A DNA stretch of 64,000 nt from Frankia sp. RB7 (GCA_030403585.1 JAUEPE010000024.1:30494-94493); one strand, 5' to 3'. Shown: positions 33,864 to 42,775, numbered from the stretch's first letter. The notes: generated by a model not told the origin, from the letters alone. Made by a program: numbers and translations.

Positions 33864-34403
33864 ATGAAAATTTTACGCGTTGCCGCATTCGTCGCGGCCG
33901 GACTGGTGTCACCGCAGGCCGCCTTCGCTGGCCAGGCCGAATATGCCGACATGGTCGCCATGCATGCGCGCGCCAACGGCGTGCCGGAGGCGCTGGTGCA
34001 TCGCGTCATCATGCGCGAGAGCCGCTATCAGCCGGGTCTGGTCGGCCGTGGCGGCGCGATCGGGATGATGCAGATCAAGCTCGCGACCGCCCGCGGCCTT
34101 GGCTACACCGGCGATGCCGCCGGCCTGCGCGACCCCAACACCAACCTCACCTATGCGGTCAAATACCTCGCCGGCGCCTACCACGCCGCCAATGGCGACC
34201 ACGACCGCGCCGTGCGTTATTTCGCGGGCGGCTATTACTACGTTGCAAAGCAGCAGCGCCAGCAGGCCATCCAGCAGGCGAGCTTCGAGCCTCAACTGGA
34301 GCCGAACGGCAATCCGCAGCCGATGTTCGGCGCCACGCCGCATCGCAAGCTCGCCCAGCACATCCGCAATGCGCGGGCGCAGGTTCCCGGGAACATGCGT
34401 TGA
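33864..34403 (+). CDS. Lytic transglycosylase (SLT domain)
   Basis: A 179-residue exported muramidase-like enzyme. The signal peptide ends PQAAFA before GQAEY. The catalytic Glu is Glu52 in IMRESRYQPG, followed by GGAIGMMQIKLATARGLGY and LTYAVKYLAGAYHAANG, the usual SLT sequence order. It cleaves peptidoglycan glycan strands. It is immediately upstream of the thiamine riboswitch but not functionally linked. Confidence 0.9.
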   Translation: MKILRVAAFVAAGLVSPQAAFAGQAEYADMVAMHARANGVPEALVHRVIMRESRYQPGLVGRGGAIGMMQIKLATARGLGYTGDAAGLRDPNTNLTYAVKYLAGAYHAANGDHDRAVRYFAGGYYYVAKQQRQQAIQQASFEPQLEPNGNPQPMFGATPHRKLAQHIRNARAQVPGNMR

Positions 34404-34435
34404 CCGCCCCGCCCCACTAGCCTACATTAGGGCCG

Positions 34436-34545
34436 TTCCGAGGGGTGCTCCGAGGAGGAGCTGAGATACCGCTAAATGGGCAAATCTGCCCAAGACCGCG
34501 GTGACCCTTTGAACCTGATCCGGGTCATGCCGGCGAAGGGACAGG
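34436..34545 (+). promoter_or_regulatory. TPP riboswitch (THI element)
   Basis: The conserved thi-box parts are in order: GGGGTGCTC at 34442, GCTGAGATA at 34460, and CCTTTGAACCTGATCCGGGTCATGCCGGCGAAGGGA at 34506-34541. The hairpin GGGCAAATCTGCCC at about 34478-34491 is the variable stem. The thiO start codon lies directly after (34547), so the GAAGGGACAGGG at the 3' end doubles as the ribosome binding site. This suggests TPP blocks translation start. Confidence 0.95.
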
Positions 34546-34546
34546 G

Positions 34547-35557
34547 ATGTTACAGACGACCAAGCGACCGGAGTCTCCGGTATCCATCATCGGTGCAGGC
34601 ATAGCCGGAGCCTGGCAGGCGCTGTTGTTCGCGCAGGCCGGCCATTCCGTGACGCTACACGAGCGCAGTGACGCAGCCATGACCGACGCCACCAGCCATT
34701 GGGCCGGCGGCATGCTCGCGCCTTATTGCGAGGCGGAGGTCGCCGAACCCATCATCAGCCGCCTCGGCCTGCGTTCGCTCGACATCTGGCGGCGCGAATT
34801 GCCTGACACCCCCTTTAACGGCTCGCTCGTGGTGGCCCATCCGCGCGAGCGCAACGACTTTGAGCGCTTTGCGCGCATGACCGAAGGCCACCGCCGGCTC
34901 GATGCCGCAAGTCTCGCCGAGCTCGAACCGTCGCTGGAAGGCCGTTTCCGCGATGCGCTGTTCTTCCCGACCGAGGGCCATGTCGAGCCGCGCCGCGTGC
35001 TGCCGAAGCTGCATGAGCGCATCGTCGCCGCTGGCGGCACCATCAAGTTCGGCAGCGATGTCACCGCCCAAGATCTGGAGGGGCTCGTCATCGACTGCCG
35101 CGGCCTGTCCGCGCGCGAGGAGCAGCCGGAGTTGCGCGGCGTCAAGGGCGAGATGATTTTGATCGAGACCAGCGAAGTTCAGCTTGCGCGCCCGGTGCGG
35201 CTGATCCATCCGCGCTGGCCGCTCTACGTGATCCCGCGCGAGGACCATCTGTTCATGCTGGGCGCGACCTCGATCGAGGCCGAGGACACCGGCGTCAGCG
35301 TCCGCTCGGCGCTGGAGCTGTTGGGCGCGGCCTATGCCGTGCATCCCGCTTTCGGTGAAGCCCGCATCGTCGAATTCGGCTCGGGCCTCCGCCCCGCTTT
35401 TCCCGACAATCTGCCCCGCATCGGCGTGCGCGGCGGCAGGATCAGCGTCAACGGGCTCTACCGCCACGGCTTCCTGCTCGCCCCGGCGCTCGCCGAGCTG
35501 ACGCTCGGCTATGTCGAGCGCGGCCAGATCGACAATGAGGTGATGCAATGCGCGTGA
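34547..35557 (+). CDS. thiO: Glycine oxidase ThiO
   Basis: A 336-residue FAD-dependent amine oxidase that makes the imine (dehydroglycine) used for the thiazole ring of thiamine. Dinucleotide-binding motif IIGAGIAGAWQALLFAQAGHSVTLHER at the N-terminus; HWAGGMLAPYCEAE and GLRPAFPDNLPRIG are typical of the DAO/ThiO family. It is the first gene behind the TPP riboswitch and overlaps thiS by ten bases. Confidence 0.93.
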   Translation: MLQTTKRPESPVSIIGAGIAGAWQALLFAQAGHSVTLHERSDAAMTDATSHWAGGMLAPYCEAEVAEPIISRLGLRSLDIWRRELPDTPFNGSLVVAHPRERNDFERFARMTEGHRRLDAASLAELEPSLEGRFRDALFFPTEGHVEPRRVLPKLHERIVAAGGTIKFGSDVTAQDLEGLVIDCRGLSAREEQPELRGVKGEMILIETSEVQLARPVRLIHPRWPLYVIPREDHLFMLGATSIEAEDTGVSVRSALELLGAAYAVHPAFGEARIVEFGSGLRPAFPDNLPRIGVRGGRISVNGLYRHGFLLAPALAELTLGYVERGQIDNEVMQCA

Positions 35558-35745
35558 TCGTGAACGGCGAGCAGCGCGAGATCAATGCGGCCAGCGTCGA
35601 TGCGCTGCTCAGCGAGCTCGACTACGAGGGCACGCATTTCGCCATCGCACTGAACTACGACGTCGTGCCGAAAAGCCGCTGGGCCGAGACCCACCTCAAG
35701 GCCGGCGACGAGATCGAGATCATCACGCCGCGGCAGGGAGGGTGA
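35548..35745 (+). CDS. thiS: Sulfur carrier protein ThiS
   Basis: A 65-residue ubiquitin-fold sulfur carrier ending in the required Gly-Gly (TPRQGG), which is activated to a thiocarboxylate and gives sulfur to the thiazole. The start overlaps thiO by ten bases. A palindromic repeat pair follows before thiG. Confidence 0.95.
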   Translation: MRVIVNGEQREINAASVDALLSELDYEGTHFAIALNYDVVPKSRWAETHLKAGDEIEIITPRQGG

Positions 35746-35771
35746 GGTGATGGCTGCCACCACGAACTTCG

Positions 35772-35876
35772 CCGTCATCCTGAGGTGCGAGCCGTCTTCG
35801 GCTCGCCTCGAAGGATGGCCGCAAGCGGGGCTGTCATCCTTCGAGGCGCGCAAGTGCGCGCACCTCAGGATGACGG
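35772..35876. repeat. Family-1 repeat pair inside the thi operon (thiS-thiG)
   Basis: GTCATCCTGAGGTGCGAGCC ... CTCGCCTCGAAGGATGG faces ATCCTTCGAGGCGCGC ... GCGCACCTCAGGATGAC. It is a variant arm type (GTCATCCTGAGGTG rather than CCTCATCCTGAGGAG), shared with the element at 37309-37428. Confidence 0.85.
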
Positions 35877-35906
35877 TCTTCGTACGTTGCCTGCAGGGAA
35901 ATTAAC

Positions 35907-36689
35907 ATGGTGACCTTCTACGGTAAAACCTTCGCCTCCCGCCTGTTGATCGGCAGCGCGCTCTATCCCTCGCCCGCGATCATGCAGGACGCGATCCGTA
36001 GCTCAGGCTCGAACATCGTCACCGTCTCGCTGCGGCGCGAATCCGCCGGCGGCAAGACCGGCGACGCGTTCTGGAATCTCATCCGCGAGCTCGACGTCAC
36101 CGTGCTGCCGAACACCGCCGGCTGCCGCAGCGTGCGCGAAGCCGTGACCACGGCAAAGCTCGCGCGCGAATTGTTTGGCACATCCTGGATCAAGCTCGAA
36201 GTCATCGCCGACAACGACACGCTGCAGCCCGATGTCGTCGGCCTGGTCGAGGCCGCCAGCATCCTGATCAAGGACGGCTTTGAGGTGTTCCCCTATTGCA
36301 CCGAGGATCTCTCGGTCGCCAATCGTCTCGTGGATGCCGGCTGCAAGGTGGTGATGCCCTGGGCAGCTCCGATCGGCAGCGCAAAAGGCATCACCAACCG
36401 CGACGCGCTGAAACTGATGCGCGAGCGGCTGCCCGATATCACGCTGGTGGTCGACGCCGGTATCGGCGCGCCCTCGCACGCGGCTGAAGCGCTCGAGCTC
36501 GGCTACGACGCCGTGCTGCTCAACACCGCGATCGCCAAGGCCGCCGATCCCGTCGCCATGGCCAAGGCCTTCCGCCTCGGCTGTGAGGCCGGCCGCACCG
36601 CATATGAGGCCGGGCTGATGAACGCCCGCGACTTCGCCTCCCCTTCAACCCCTGTCGTTGGGACCCCGTTCTGGCATGCCGTATCCTGA
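35907..36689 (+). CDS. thiG: Thiazole synthase ThiG
   Basis: A 260-residue TIM-barrel enzyme forming thiazole phosphate from 1-deoxy-xylulose 5-phosphate, dehydroglycine and ThiS thiocarboxylate. Family motifs: FASRLLIGSALYPSP, NTAGCRSVREAVTTA, the Schiff-base Lys in SWIKLEVIADNDTLQPD, CKVVMPWAAPIGSAKG and VDAGIGAPSHAAEALELGYDAVLLNTAIA. Its stop overlaps the thiE start by 14 bases. Confidence 0.96.
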   Translation: MVTFYGKTFASRLLIGSALYPSPAIMQDAIRSSGSNIVTVSLRRESAGGKTGDAFWNLIRELDVTVLPNTAGCRSVREAVTTAKLARELFGTSWIKLEVIADNDTLQPDVVGLVEAASILIKDGFEVFPYCTEDLSVANRLVDAGCKVVMPWAAPIGSAKGITNRDALKLMRERLPDITLVVDAGIGAPSHAAEALELGYDAVLLNTAIAKAADPVAMAKAFRLGCEAGRTAYEAGLMNARDFASPSTPVVGTPFWHAVS

Positions 36690-37284
36690 TCGATTCTATC
36701 CCGTCGTCGACAGCCTCAAATGGGTCGAGCGCCTCACAAAACTCGGCGTCGGCACGATTCAGCTGCGCGCGAAAGACCTCGACGATTCCCGCGCCCTGCA
36801 GGTCGTCACCGATGCACTGGCGATCACAGAGGGTACGCAGGCCAGGCTGGTGGTGAACGACTATTGGCGCGCGGCGATCGTCGCCGGCGCAAAATATTTG
36901 CATCTCGGCCAGGAGGATCTGGCCGACGCCGACCTCGAAGCGATCCGCGAGGCCGGCCTGTCACTCGGCGTCTCCACGCATGATGACGCCGAGCTTGAAA
37001 CCGCGCTCGCGGCCAAGCCCGATTACGTCGCGCTTGGCCCGATCTTCTTCACCACGCTCAAGTCGATGCGCTTCGCCCCGCAGGGCGTTCCCAAGATCAC
37101 GGAATGGAAGAAGCGTATCGGCGACATTCCGCTGGTCGCGATCGGCGGCATCAAGTTCGAGCACGCCGCGGAGATTTTTGCGGCGGGCGCGGATTCCATT
37201 GCGGTGGTTTCCGATGTCACCCAGAACGCCGACCCGGACGCCCGCGTGCGGCAATGGCTCGGCCAAACGAAGGAGGCTGCGTGA
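36676..37284 (+). CDS. thiE: Thiamine-phosphate synthase ThiE
   Basis: A 202-residue TIM-barrel enzyme that joins the thiazole and pyrimidine halves into thiamine phosphate. Motifs: TIQLRAKDLDDS, RLVVNDYWRAAIVAGAKYLHLGQEDL, GVSTHDDAE and DYVALGPIFFTTLKS. ATG 36676 overlaps the end of thiG; an in-frame codon at 36658 would only add six residues. GAIGG-type phosphate loop appears as VAIGGIKFEHAAEIFAAGAD. Confidence 0.93.
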   Translation: MPYPDRFYPVVDSLKWVERLTKLGVGTIQLRAKDLDDSRALQVVTDALAITEGTQARLVVNDYWRAAIVAGAKYLHLGQEDLADADLEAIREAGLSLGVSTHDDAELETALAAKPDYVALGPIFFTTLKSMRFAPQGVPKITEWKKRIGDIPLVAIGGIKFEHAAEIFAAGADSIAVVSDVTQNADPDARVRQWLGQTKEAA

Positions 37285-37308
37285 TGCGCCTCGCTCTCTT
37301 TTTAACCC

Positions 37309-37428
37309 GTCACCCTGAGGTGGCCGCTTCTTCAGCGGCCCTCGAAGGGCGACGGCCCGGCTCTCTCATCCTTCGAGGCTCGCCCTGCGGTGCACTTGCA
37401 CCGCATGGCGCGCACCTCAGGATGACGA
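37309..37428. repeat. Family-1 repeat pair inside the thi operon (thiE-thiC)
   Basis: GTCACCCTGAGGTGGCCGC ... CCCTCGAAGGGCGAC faces ATCCTTCGAGGCTCGCC ... GCGCACCTCAGGATGAC. It separates thiE from thiC by 183 bases in total and may alter thiC expression relative to the upstream genes. Confidence 0.85.
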
Positions 37429-37467
37429 GATCAAACATCACACAAGAGAATTAAACCGGAGGATCCC

Positions 37468-39366
37468 ATGAACATCCGCTCCAATCCCGACAAGACCGTC
37501 CCCGCCGTCACCACCGGCCCGCTGCCGTCGTCGCGAAAAATCTTCGCCTCGCCCGATGCCGCGCCGGACATCCGCGTGCCCCTGCGCGAGATCATCCTCT
37601 CCGAGGGCGCCGGCGAGCCGAACCTGCCGGTGTACGACACCTCGGGCCCCTACACCGATCCGTCCGTCACCATCGACGTCAACGCCGGCCTCGCCCGCGG
37701 CCGCAAAGCCTGGGTGCTGGAGCGTGGCGGCGTCGAGGAATATCAGGGCCGCCAGATCAAGCCGGAGGACAATGGCAGCGTCTCCACCGACAAGGCCGCG
37801 CGCTCTTTCGCCGCCTATCACCAGCCGCTGCGCGGTCTCGACGGCCACAAGATCACCCAGCTCGAATTCGCGCGCGCCGGCATCATCACCAAGGAGATGA
37901 TCTACGTCGCCGCCCGCGAAAATCTCGGCCGCAAAGAACAACTCGACCGTGCGGAAGCAGCCCTCGCCGACGGCGAGAGCTTTGGCGCTGAAGTCCCGGC
38001 CTTCATCACCCCGGAGTTCGTCCGCAGCGAGATCGCGCGCGGCCGCGCCATCATCCCCTGCAACATCAACCACAGTGAACTCGAGCCGATGATCATCGGC
38101 CGCAACTTCCTCACCAAGATCAACGCCAATATCGGCAACTCGGCGGTGACCTCGTCGGTCGAAGAAGAGGTCGAGAAGATGGTGTGGGCGATCCGCTGGG
38201 GCGCCGACACCGTGATGGACCTCTCCACGGGCCGCAACATCCACACCACCCGCGAATGGATCTTGCGCAACGCGCCGGTGCCGATCGGCACCGTTCCGAT
38301 TTATCAGGCGCTGGAGAAGTGCAACGGCGATCCCGTGCAGCTGACCTGGGAGCTCTACAAGGACACGCTGATCGAGCAGTGCGAGCAGGGCGTCGACTAT
38401 TTCACCATCCACGCCGGCGTGCGCCTGCCCTACATCCACCTCACCGCCAGCCGCGTCACCGGCATTGTGTCGCGCGGCGGCTCGATCATGGCGAAGTGGT
38501 GCCTGGCGCATCACAAGGAGAGCTTCCTCTATACGCATTTCGACGAGATCTGCGATCTCATGCGCAAGTATGACGTCTCGTTCTCGCTCGGCGACGGCCT
38601 GCGCCCGGGTTCGATCGCCGACGCCAACGACCGCGCGCAGTTTGCCGAACTCGAAACGCTCGGCGAGCTGACAAAAATCGCGTGGGACAAGGGCTGCCAG
38701 GTCATGATCGAAGGCCCCGGCCACGTGCCGATGCACAAGATCAAGATCAACATGGACAAGCAGCTCAAGGAATGCGGCGAAGCGCCGTTCTACACGCTTG
38801 GACCGCTGACCACCGACATCGCGCCGGGCTATGACCACATCACCTCAGGCATCGGTGCGGCCATGATCGGCTGGTTCGGCTGCGCGATGCTCTGCTACGT
38901 CACGCCGAAGGAGCATCTTGGGCTACCCGACCGCAACGACGTCAAGGTCGGCGTCATCACCTACAAGATCGCGGCCCACGCGAGCGATCTCGCCAAGGGC
39001 CACCCGGCCGCCCAGCTCCGCGACGACGCTCTCTCCCGCGCCCGCTTCGACTTCCGCTGGACCGACCAGTTCAACCTCGGCCTCGACCCCGAGACCGCAA
39101 AAAACTTCCACGACGAGACCCTGCCGAAGGAAGCCCACAAGGTCGCCCATTTCTGCTCGATGTGCGGCCCAAAATTCTGCTCGATGAAGATCACCCAGGA
39201 CGTCCGCGACTACGCGGCGACGCTGAACGACCCGAACTCGATCGGCATGTCGATCAGCGGCACCGCCGAGGACGGCATGAAGCAGATGAGCGCGAAGTTC
39301 AAGGAGATGGGCAGCAGCGTTTATCTGGATGCGGAGAAGGTGAAGGAGAGTAATCGGGTGTTGTAA
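37468..39366 (+). CDS. thiC: Phosphomethylpyrimidine synthase ThiC
   Basis: A 632-residue radical-SAM enzyme that rearranges aminoimidazole ribotide into hydroxymethylpyrimidine phosphate. The C-terminal cluster motif C-x2-C-x4-C is Cys563, Cys566, Cys571 (CSMCGPKFC). Other marks: YDTSGPYTDP, RAIIPCNINHSELEPMIIG, ADTVMDLSTGRNIHTTREWI and MIEGPGHVPMH. GGAGGA-type ribosome binding site precedes the ATG. It is the last thi gene and is followed by a strong terminator. Confidence 0.97.
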   Translation: MNIRSNPDKTVPAVTTGPLPSSRKIFASPDAAPDIRVPLREIILSEGAGEPNLPVYDTSGPYTDPSVTIDVNAGLARGRKAWVLERGGVEEYQGRQIKPEDNGSVSTDKAARSFAAYHQPLRGLDGHKITQLEFARAGIITKEMIYVAARENLGRKEQLDRAEAALADGESFGAEVPAFITPEFVRSEIARGRAIIPCNINHSELEPMIIGRNFLTKINANIGNSAVTSSVEEEVEKMVWAIRWGADTVMDLSTGRNIHTTREWILRNAPVPIGTVPIYQALEKCNGDPVQLTWELYKDTLIEQCEQGVDYFTIHAGVRLPYIHLTASRVTGIVSRGGSIMAKWCLAHHKESFLYTHFDEICDLMRKYDVSFSLGDGLRPGSIADANDRAQFAELETLGELTKIAWDKGCQVMIEGPGHVPMHKIKINMDKQLKECGEAPFYTLGPLTTDIAPGYDHITSGIGAAMIGWFGCAMLCYVTPKEHLGLPDRNDVKVGVITYKIAAHASDLAKGHPAAQLRDDALSRARFDFRWTDQFNLGLDPETAKNFHDETLPKEAHKVAHFCSMCGPKFCSMKITQDVRDYAATLNDPNSIGMSISGTAEDGMKQMSAKFKEMGSSVYLDAEKVKESNRVL

Positions 39367-39399
39367 GGCTCACTTCACGCTGCATCGCAAAACATCTAA

Positions 39400-39436
39400 G
39401 AGGCCAGCAACTTTTAGTTGCTGGCCTCTCTAATTT
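39400..39436 (+). terminator. Rho-independent terminator after thiC
   Basis: A perfect 12-base stem GAGGCCAGCAAC / GTTGCTGGCCTC (39400-39411, 39417-39428) with loop TTTTA, followed by TCTAATTT. It ends the thi operon and insulates the next, unrelated gene. Confidence 0.85.
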
Positions 39437-39487
39437 CGGCAAGTCTCAGGCCATTGAAGTACATAGTCAATTTGTTTGGGGGCTAGC

Positions 39488-41284
39488 ATGAAATTCACGC
39501 CGACATCTTTGACCATAAATCAATTGTTCAATTCGGCGAATGAACAGTATTTGATCCCTACTTATCAGCGTCGCTATTCTTGGACCCAGAAGCAAATCTG
39601 GGACCTGATTGAGGACGTTGGCCAGATTGAGGCCGGCGATCAACACCTACTCGGGACGCTGGTTTGTCTCGCGGGGCACCACAAGGCTGGACTGAACCAG
39701 CTTGAAGTAGTGGATGGCCAACAAAGGCTCACGACTATCGTGATCCTATTGGAATGCATTAGGCAAAGGTTTGAGAAGGAGGGTTTAGTCGATGCGGCAC
39801 GCGATATTTCGACGCTGCTCCAAGCAGTGCCTCCGAGTGGCAAGTCAGAAGAAAAGGTTTTGTTAGATTCGATCGACGCCGAGGAGTTCAAGGATCATGT
39901 CGCGGGACGAACCGACCGAACCTATATAAATGAACGATTACACGACGCATTTCGAGTAGTTCGTGAAGAAGCCATTGAAGATGCCATAAGTGAGCACACC
40001 ATAAAAGGCATTCAAGAGTTTGTTTACAAGCTTCGAAACCAATCCGTCGTGGTTCGCCTAGATGTGAGCGAAGCGAGAGACGCGTTCAAATTGTTCGAAA
40101 CCATCAACAATCGTGGCCTTCGTCTAAGTCCGACTGATATCGTGAAGAATTTTCTGCTGGGAAACGCAGCTCGCTTTGGCGACAAGCCGTTAAATGAAGC
40201 TCGAAAAAGCTGGGCCGAACTGCTTCAGCATCTGGATGGGATAAATACTGACGCGTTTCTCCGCTATTACCTGATGTCATTACTTCAAGTGCGCGTAAAG
40301 AAGGTAGAAGTCGTCTCACGTTTCAAGACGCTATTTATGACTCAAGTTGCTGAAGCAGCCAAACTCCCTGATCGACACAATTATCCTGACATGGACGATT
40401 CGGAGGACGATGACGAAGGCGGCAACGGCGATGAAATCTCTAATGGCGAGTCGGGCATCGTTAGAACAGAGGTAATTAGCTTCAGCGACTTCTTACAACG
40501 GCTGGTTCAATCCGCGAGATGCTACGGCGAGATAGAATTTGCGAAGACCAACGACACGCGCATAAACCGCCGCCTCCGCAATCTGCGCATGATCAAGGCC
40601 GCACAGACAAATGGGTTTCTGATGCATCTCCTCGCGGGCGGTTGCGACAATAAGCAGTTTAGGGAGGTACTAAAGCTGACCGAGAATTTTGTACTGCGTC
40701 GGCATGTATGCCGCGAAAGGTCCAATGAAACCGAATCGCTGTTCGCGCGGTTGTGCGGCGTGGACCCGCAAAACCCTCTCGAGGCAACGAAGAACGCTTA
40801 TCGCGAACTTTGCCCGACCGACGACAAATTCAAGGTTGAGTTTTCCGGTGCCGCCTTTACGTCCAATCTCATTGAGCGAGCTAGATATTGTTTAGAACGC
40901 ATCGAAACCTCCAAGCACGGTAAACATGACGAACTGCAAGTGCTCGGCGCCTCCGACGTACATGTCGAGCATATTATGCCACAAAAGATCAAAACGAAAA
41001 AAGTGAGAGACGAGCTTGGCGATTGGGTCACATATCTCGGCAATAGCGCGGAGAGCCAACACCCAAAATATGTTGATCGAATTGGCAATCTGACTTTGTT
41101 TGCGGGAACGCTAAATATTGGCGCGTCAAACAATCCCTTCGCCCGCAAGAAGGCCGCGTACACGGAGTCATCAATCATCCTGACAAACGAGCTGGCCAAG
41201 CGTTCGAATTTCAAGTTCAAGGATATTGAGAAGCGCTCTAGCGATCTGGCCGAACTGGCAGTTCAACTGTGGCCACGGCCGTGA
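39488..41284 (+). CDS. DUF262/DUF1524 protein (GmrSD-like, putative DNA-modification-dependent nuclease)
   Basis: A 598-residue protein with an N-terminal DUF262 domain carrying the ParB/Srx-like nucleotide motif DGQQR (76-80, VVDGQQRLTT), an acidic patch (about 298-312, DMDDSEDDDEGG) in the middle, and a C-terminal DUF1524 HNH-type nuclease (His492, His495 in HVEHIMP; YVDRIGNLTLFAGTLNIGASNNPF). This order is that of single-chain GmrSD type IV restriction and BrxU-like anti-phage proteins, which cut modified phage DNA with nucleotide hydrolysis. Codon use is visibly AT-richer than all neighbours, suggesting recent transfer. ATG follows GGGGG. No partner gene is adjacent, consistent with the fused form. 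Specificity is unknown. Confidence 0.85.
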   Translation: MKFTPTSLTINQLFNSANEQYLIPTYQRRYSWTQKQIWDLIEDVGQIEAGDQHLLGTLVCLAGHHKAGLNQLEVVDGQQRLTTIVILLECIRQRFEKEGLVDAARDISTLLQAVPPSGKSEEKVLLDSIDAEEFKDHVAGRTDRTYINERLHDAFRVVREEAIEDAISEHTIKGIQEFVYKLRNQSVVVRLDVSEARDAFKLFETINNRGLRLSPTDIVKNFLLGNAARFGDKPLNEARKSWAELLQHLDGINTDAFLRYYLMSLLQVRVKKVEVVSRFKTLFMTQVAEAAKLPDRHNYPDMDDSEDDDEGGNGDEISNGESGIVRTEVISFSDFLQRLVQSARCYGEIEFAKTNDTRINRRLRNLRMIKAAQTNGFLMHLLAGGCDNKQFREVLKLTENFVLRRHVCRERSNETESLFARLCGVDPQNPLEATKNAYRELCPTDDKFKVEFSGAAFTSNLIERARYCLERIETSKHGKHDELQVLGASDVHVEHIMPQKIKTKKVRDELGDWVTYLGNSAESQHPKYVDRIGNLTLFAGTLNIGASNNPFARKKAAYTESSIILTNELAKRSNFKFKDIEKRSSDLAELAVQLWPRP

Positions 41285-41368
41285 CTTTGACCACCGCCTG
41301 TGGGACAGCAACCGCAGTCCGGACAAGCGAAGCGACACCTTGGCGGGCAATAACTACGGACAGATGAT

Positions 41369-41890
41369 TTGCCCTTGCCCGCACCCCACCGCCTCCCCGA
41401 CCAGCTCCGCCCCAACCTCCGCCTCGTCTTCGTCGGCACCGCCGCCAGCACGCGTTCGGCCGAGCTCGGGCACTACTACGCCCATCCCGGCAACCGCTTC
41501 TGGCGCGCGATCCATGAGGCCGGGATCACGCCGCGGCGGTATCAGCCGGGCGAGTTCGCGGCACTGATCGAGCTCGGGATCGGCTTCACCGATCTCTCCA
41601 AGTCGGGCGTCGGGATGGATCACCAGATCGCGGCTGAGACGATCGACGTGCCCGGCTTCAGGGCCAAGATCGAAACATATCGGCCGAGGACGATTGCGTT
41701 CACGAGCAAGAAGGCGGCGAGCTTGTTTTATGGCAGGCCGTCGAGCGGGATTGCGCTGGGGCGGCAACCGCGCGATGCGAGCGGGCCTGTGATCTTTGTG
41801 TTGCCGTCGCCGTCCGGTGCGGCGTCGGGGCATTGGACGCTGGAGCCGTGGCGGGAACTGGCGGAGTGGATTGCTGCGGAGAATGGCTAA
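41369..41890 (+). CDS. Mismatch-specific uracil/thymine DNA glycosylase (Mug-type)
   Basis: A protein of about 173 residues of the Mug/TDG branch of uracil-DNA glycosylases, which remove U or T from mismatches. Marks: RLVFVGTAASTRSAELGHYYAHPGNRFW, GFTDLSKSGVGMD, TIAFTSKKAASLFYG and the DNA-loop-like VLPSPSGAASGHW. No in-frame ATG is available; TTG at 41369 or 41375 is the likely start. It returns to the high-GC codon use of the chromosome just after the AT-richer gene. Confidence 0.85.
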   Translation: MPLPAPHRLPDQLRPNLRLVFVGTAASTRSAELGHYYAHPGNRFWRAIHEAGITPRRYQPGEFAALIELGIGFTDLSKSGVGMDHQIAAETIDVPGFRAKIETYRPRTIAFTSKKAASLFYGRPSSGIALGRQPRDASGPVIFVLPSPSGAASGHWTLEPWRELAEWIAAENG

Positions 41891-41900
41891 TCGGGAGTCC

Positions 41901-42034
41901 GTAGGATGGGTAGAGCGTAGCGAAACCCATCAACTGGCCGAAGCAACAGGTGCTCCCGTTCGAAATCTCCATGCGCTACTCTGGTTGAACGGCAGACCGA
42001 ACGATGGGTTTCGCTTCGCTCTACCCATCCTACG
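41901..42034. repeat. Palindromic repeat, family 2 (GTAGGATGGGTAGAGC type), copy 1
   Basis: Arms GTAGGATGGGTAGAGCGTAG + CGAAACCCATC (41901-41931) and the inverse GATGGGTTTCGCTTCGCTCT + ACCCATCCTAC (42004-42034) flank a spacer of about 72 bases. Together with the copy at 42776-42904 it brackets a GST gene; the spacers of the two copies are also alike (GCAACAGGTGC, CGCAGACCG). Confidence 0.9.
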
Positions 42035-42116
42035 CACCGGAAAATAGGACAGGGTGTCGGAATTCACTGCGCTCGTTCGTCCTCAGTCCAAAGCGCCATC
42101 ACGCCGGAGACCCCAC

Positions 42117-42764
42117 ATGCCCACCATCACGGCCTTCGCAAACTCGCCCGACCGCGGCCGGGGACAGGCACGCGACATGCGGGTGCGCTGGGCGCTCGAG
42201 GAGGTGGGCCAGCCCTACGACGTTCGGCTGGTGTCGTTCGAGGCCATGAAGCAGCCGGCGCATCTTGCGCTGCATCCGTTCGGGCAGATCCCGACCTTCG
42301 AGGACGGCGATCTGGTCTTGTTCGAGACCGGCGCCATCGTGCTCCATATCGCCGAGCGTCATGCCGGGCTGCTGCCGACCGAGGCGAACGCCAGGGCGCG
42401 CGCCATCGTGTGGATGTTTGCCGCGCTCAACACCGTCGAGCCGCCGATCGTCGATCTCGGAATGGCGACGCTGCTCGAACGTGACGAGAGCTGGTATGAA
42501 GAGCGCCTGCCCATTCTGCGGGATCGCGTCGGTGCCCGCCTCGACGAATTGTCGGACCATCTCCGCGGGGCCGACTGGCTCGACGGCGCATTCAGCGCCG
42601 GCGATCTCCTGATGGTGACGGTGCTGCGCAGGCTGAACGCGTCGCGCATCCTCGTCGACTATCCGAACCTCGCGTCCTATGTTGTCCGCGGCGAAGCGCG
42701 CCCGGCCTTCCGCCGCGCGTTCGATGCGCAGCTGGCGGTGTTCACGGCGGGGTCGACGAGCTGA
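42117..42764 (+). CDS. Glutathione S-transferase family protein
   Basis: A 215-residue GST-fold protein. The N-terminal thioredoxin-like domain has RVRWALEEVGQPYDVRLVSFE, FGQIPTFEDGDLVLFETGAIVLHIAE (cis-Pro and glutathione-binding Glu/Thr), then an all-helical domain with the N-capping box SAGDLLMVTVLRRL. ATG 42117 follows GGAGA. The upstream in-frame codons lie in spacer sequence. It is flanked on both sides by family-2 palindromic repeats. Substrate unknown. Confidence 0.9.
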   Translation: MPTITAFANSPDRGRGQARDMRVRWALEEVGQPYDVRLVSFEAMKQPAHLALHPFGQIPTFEDGDLVLFETGAIVLHIAERHAGLLPTEANARARAIVWMFAALNTVEPPIVDLGMATLLERDESWYEERLPILRDRVGARLDELSDHLRGADWLDGAFSAGDLLMVTVLRRLNASRILVDYPNLASYVVRGEARPAFRRAFDAQLAVFTAGSTS

Positions 42765-42775
42765 TAGTGTAGTTC

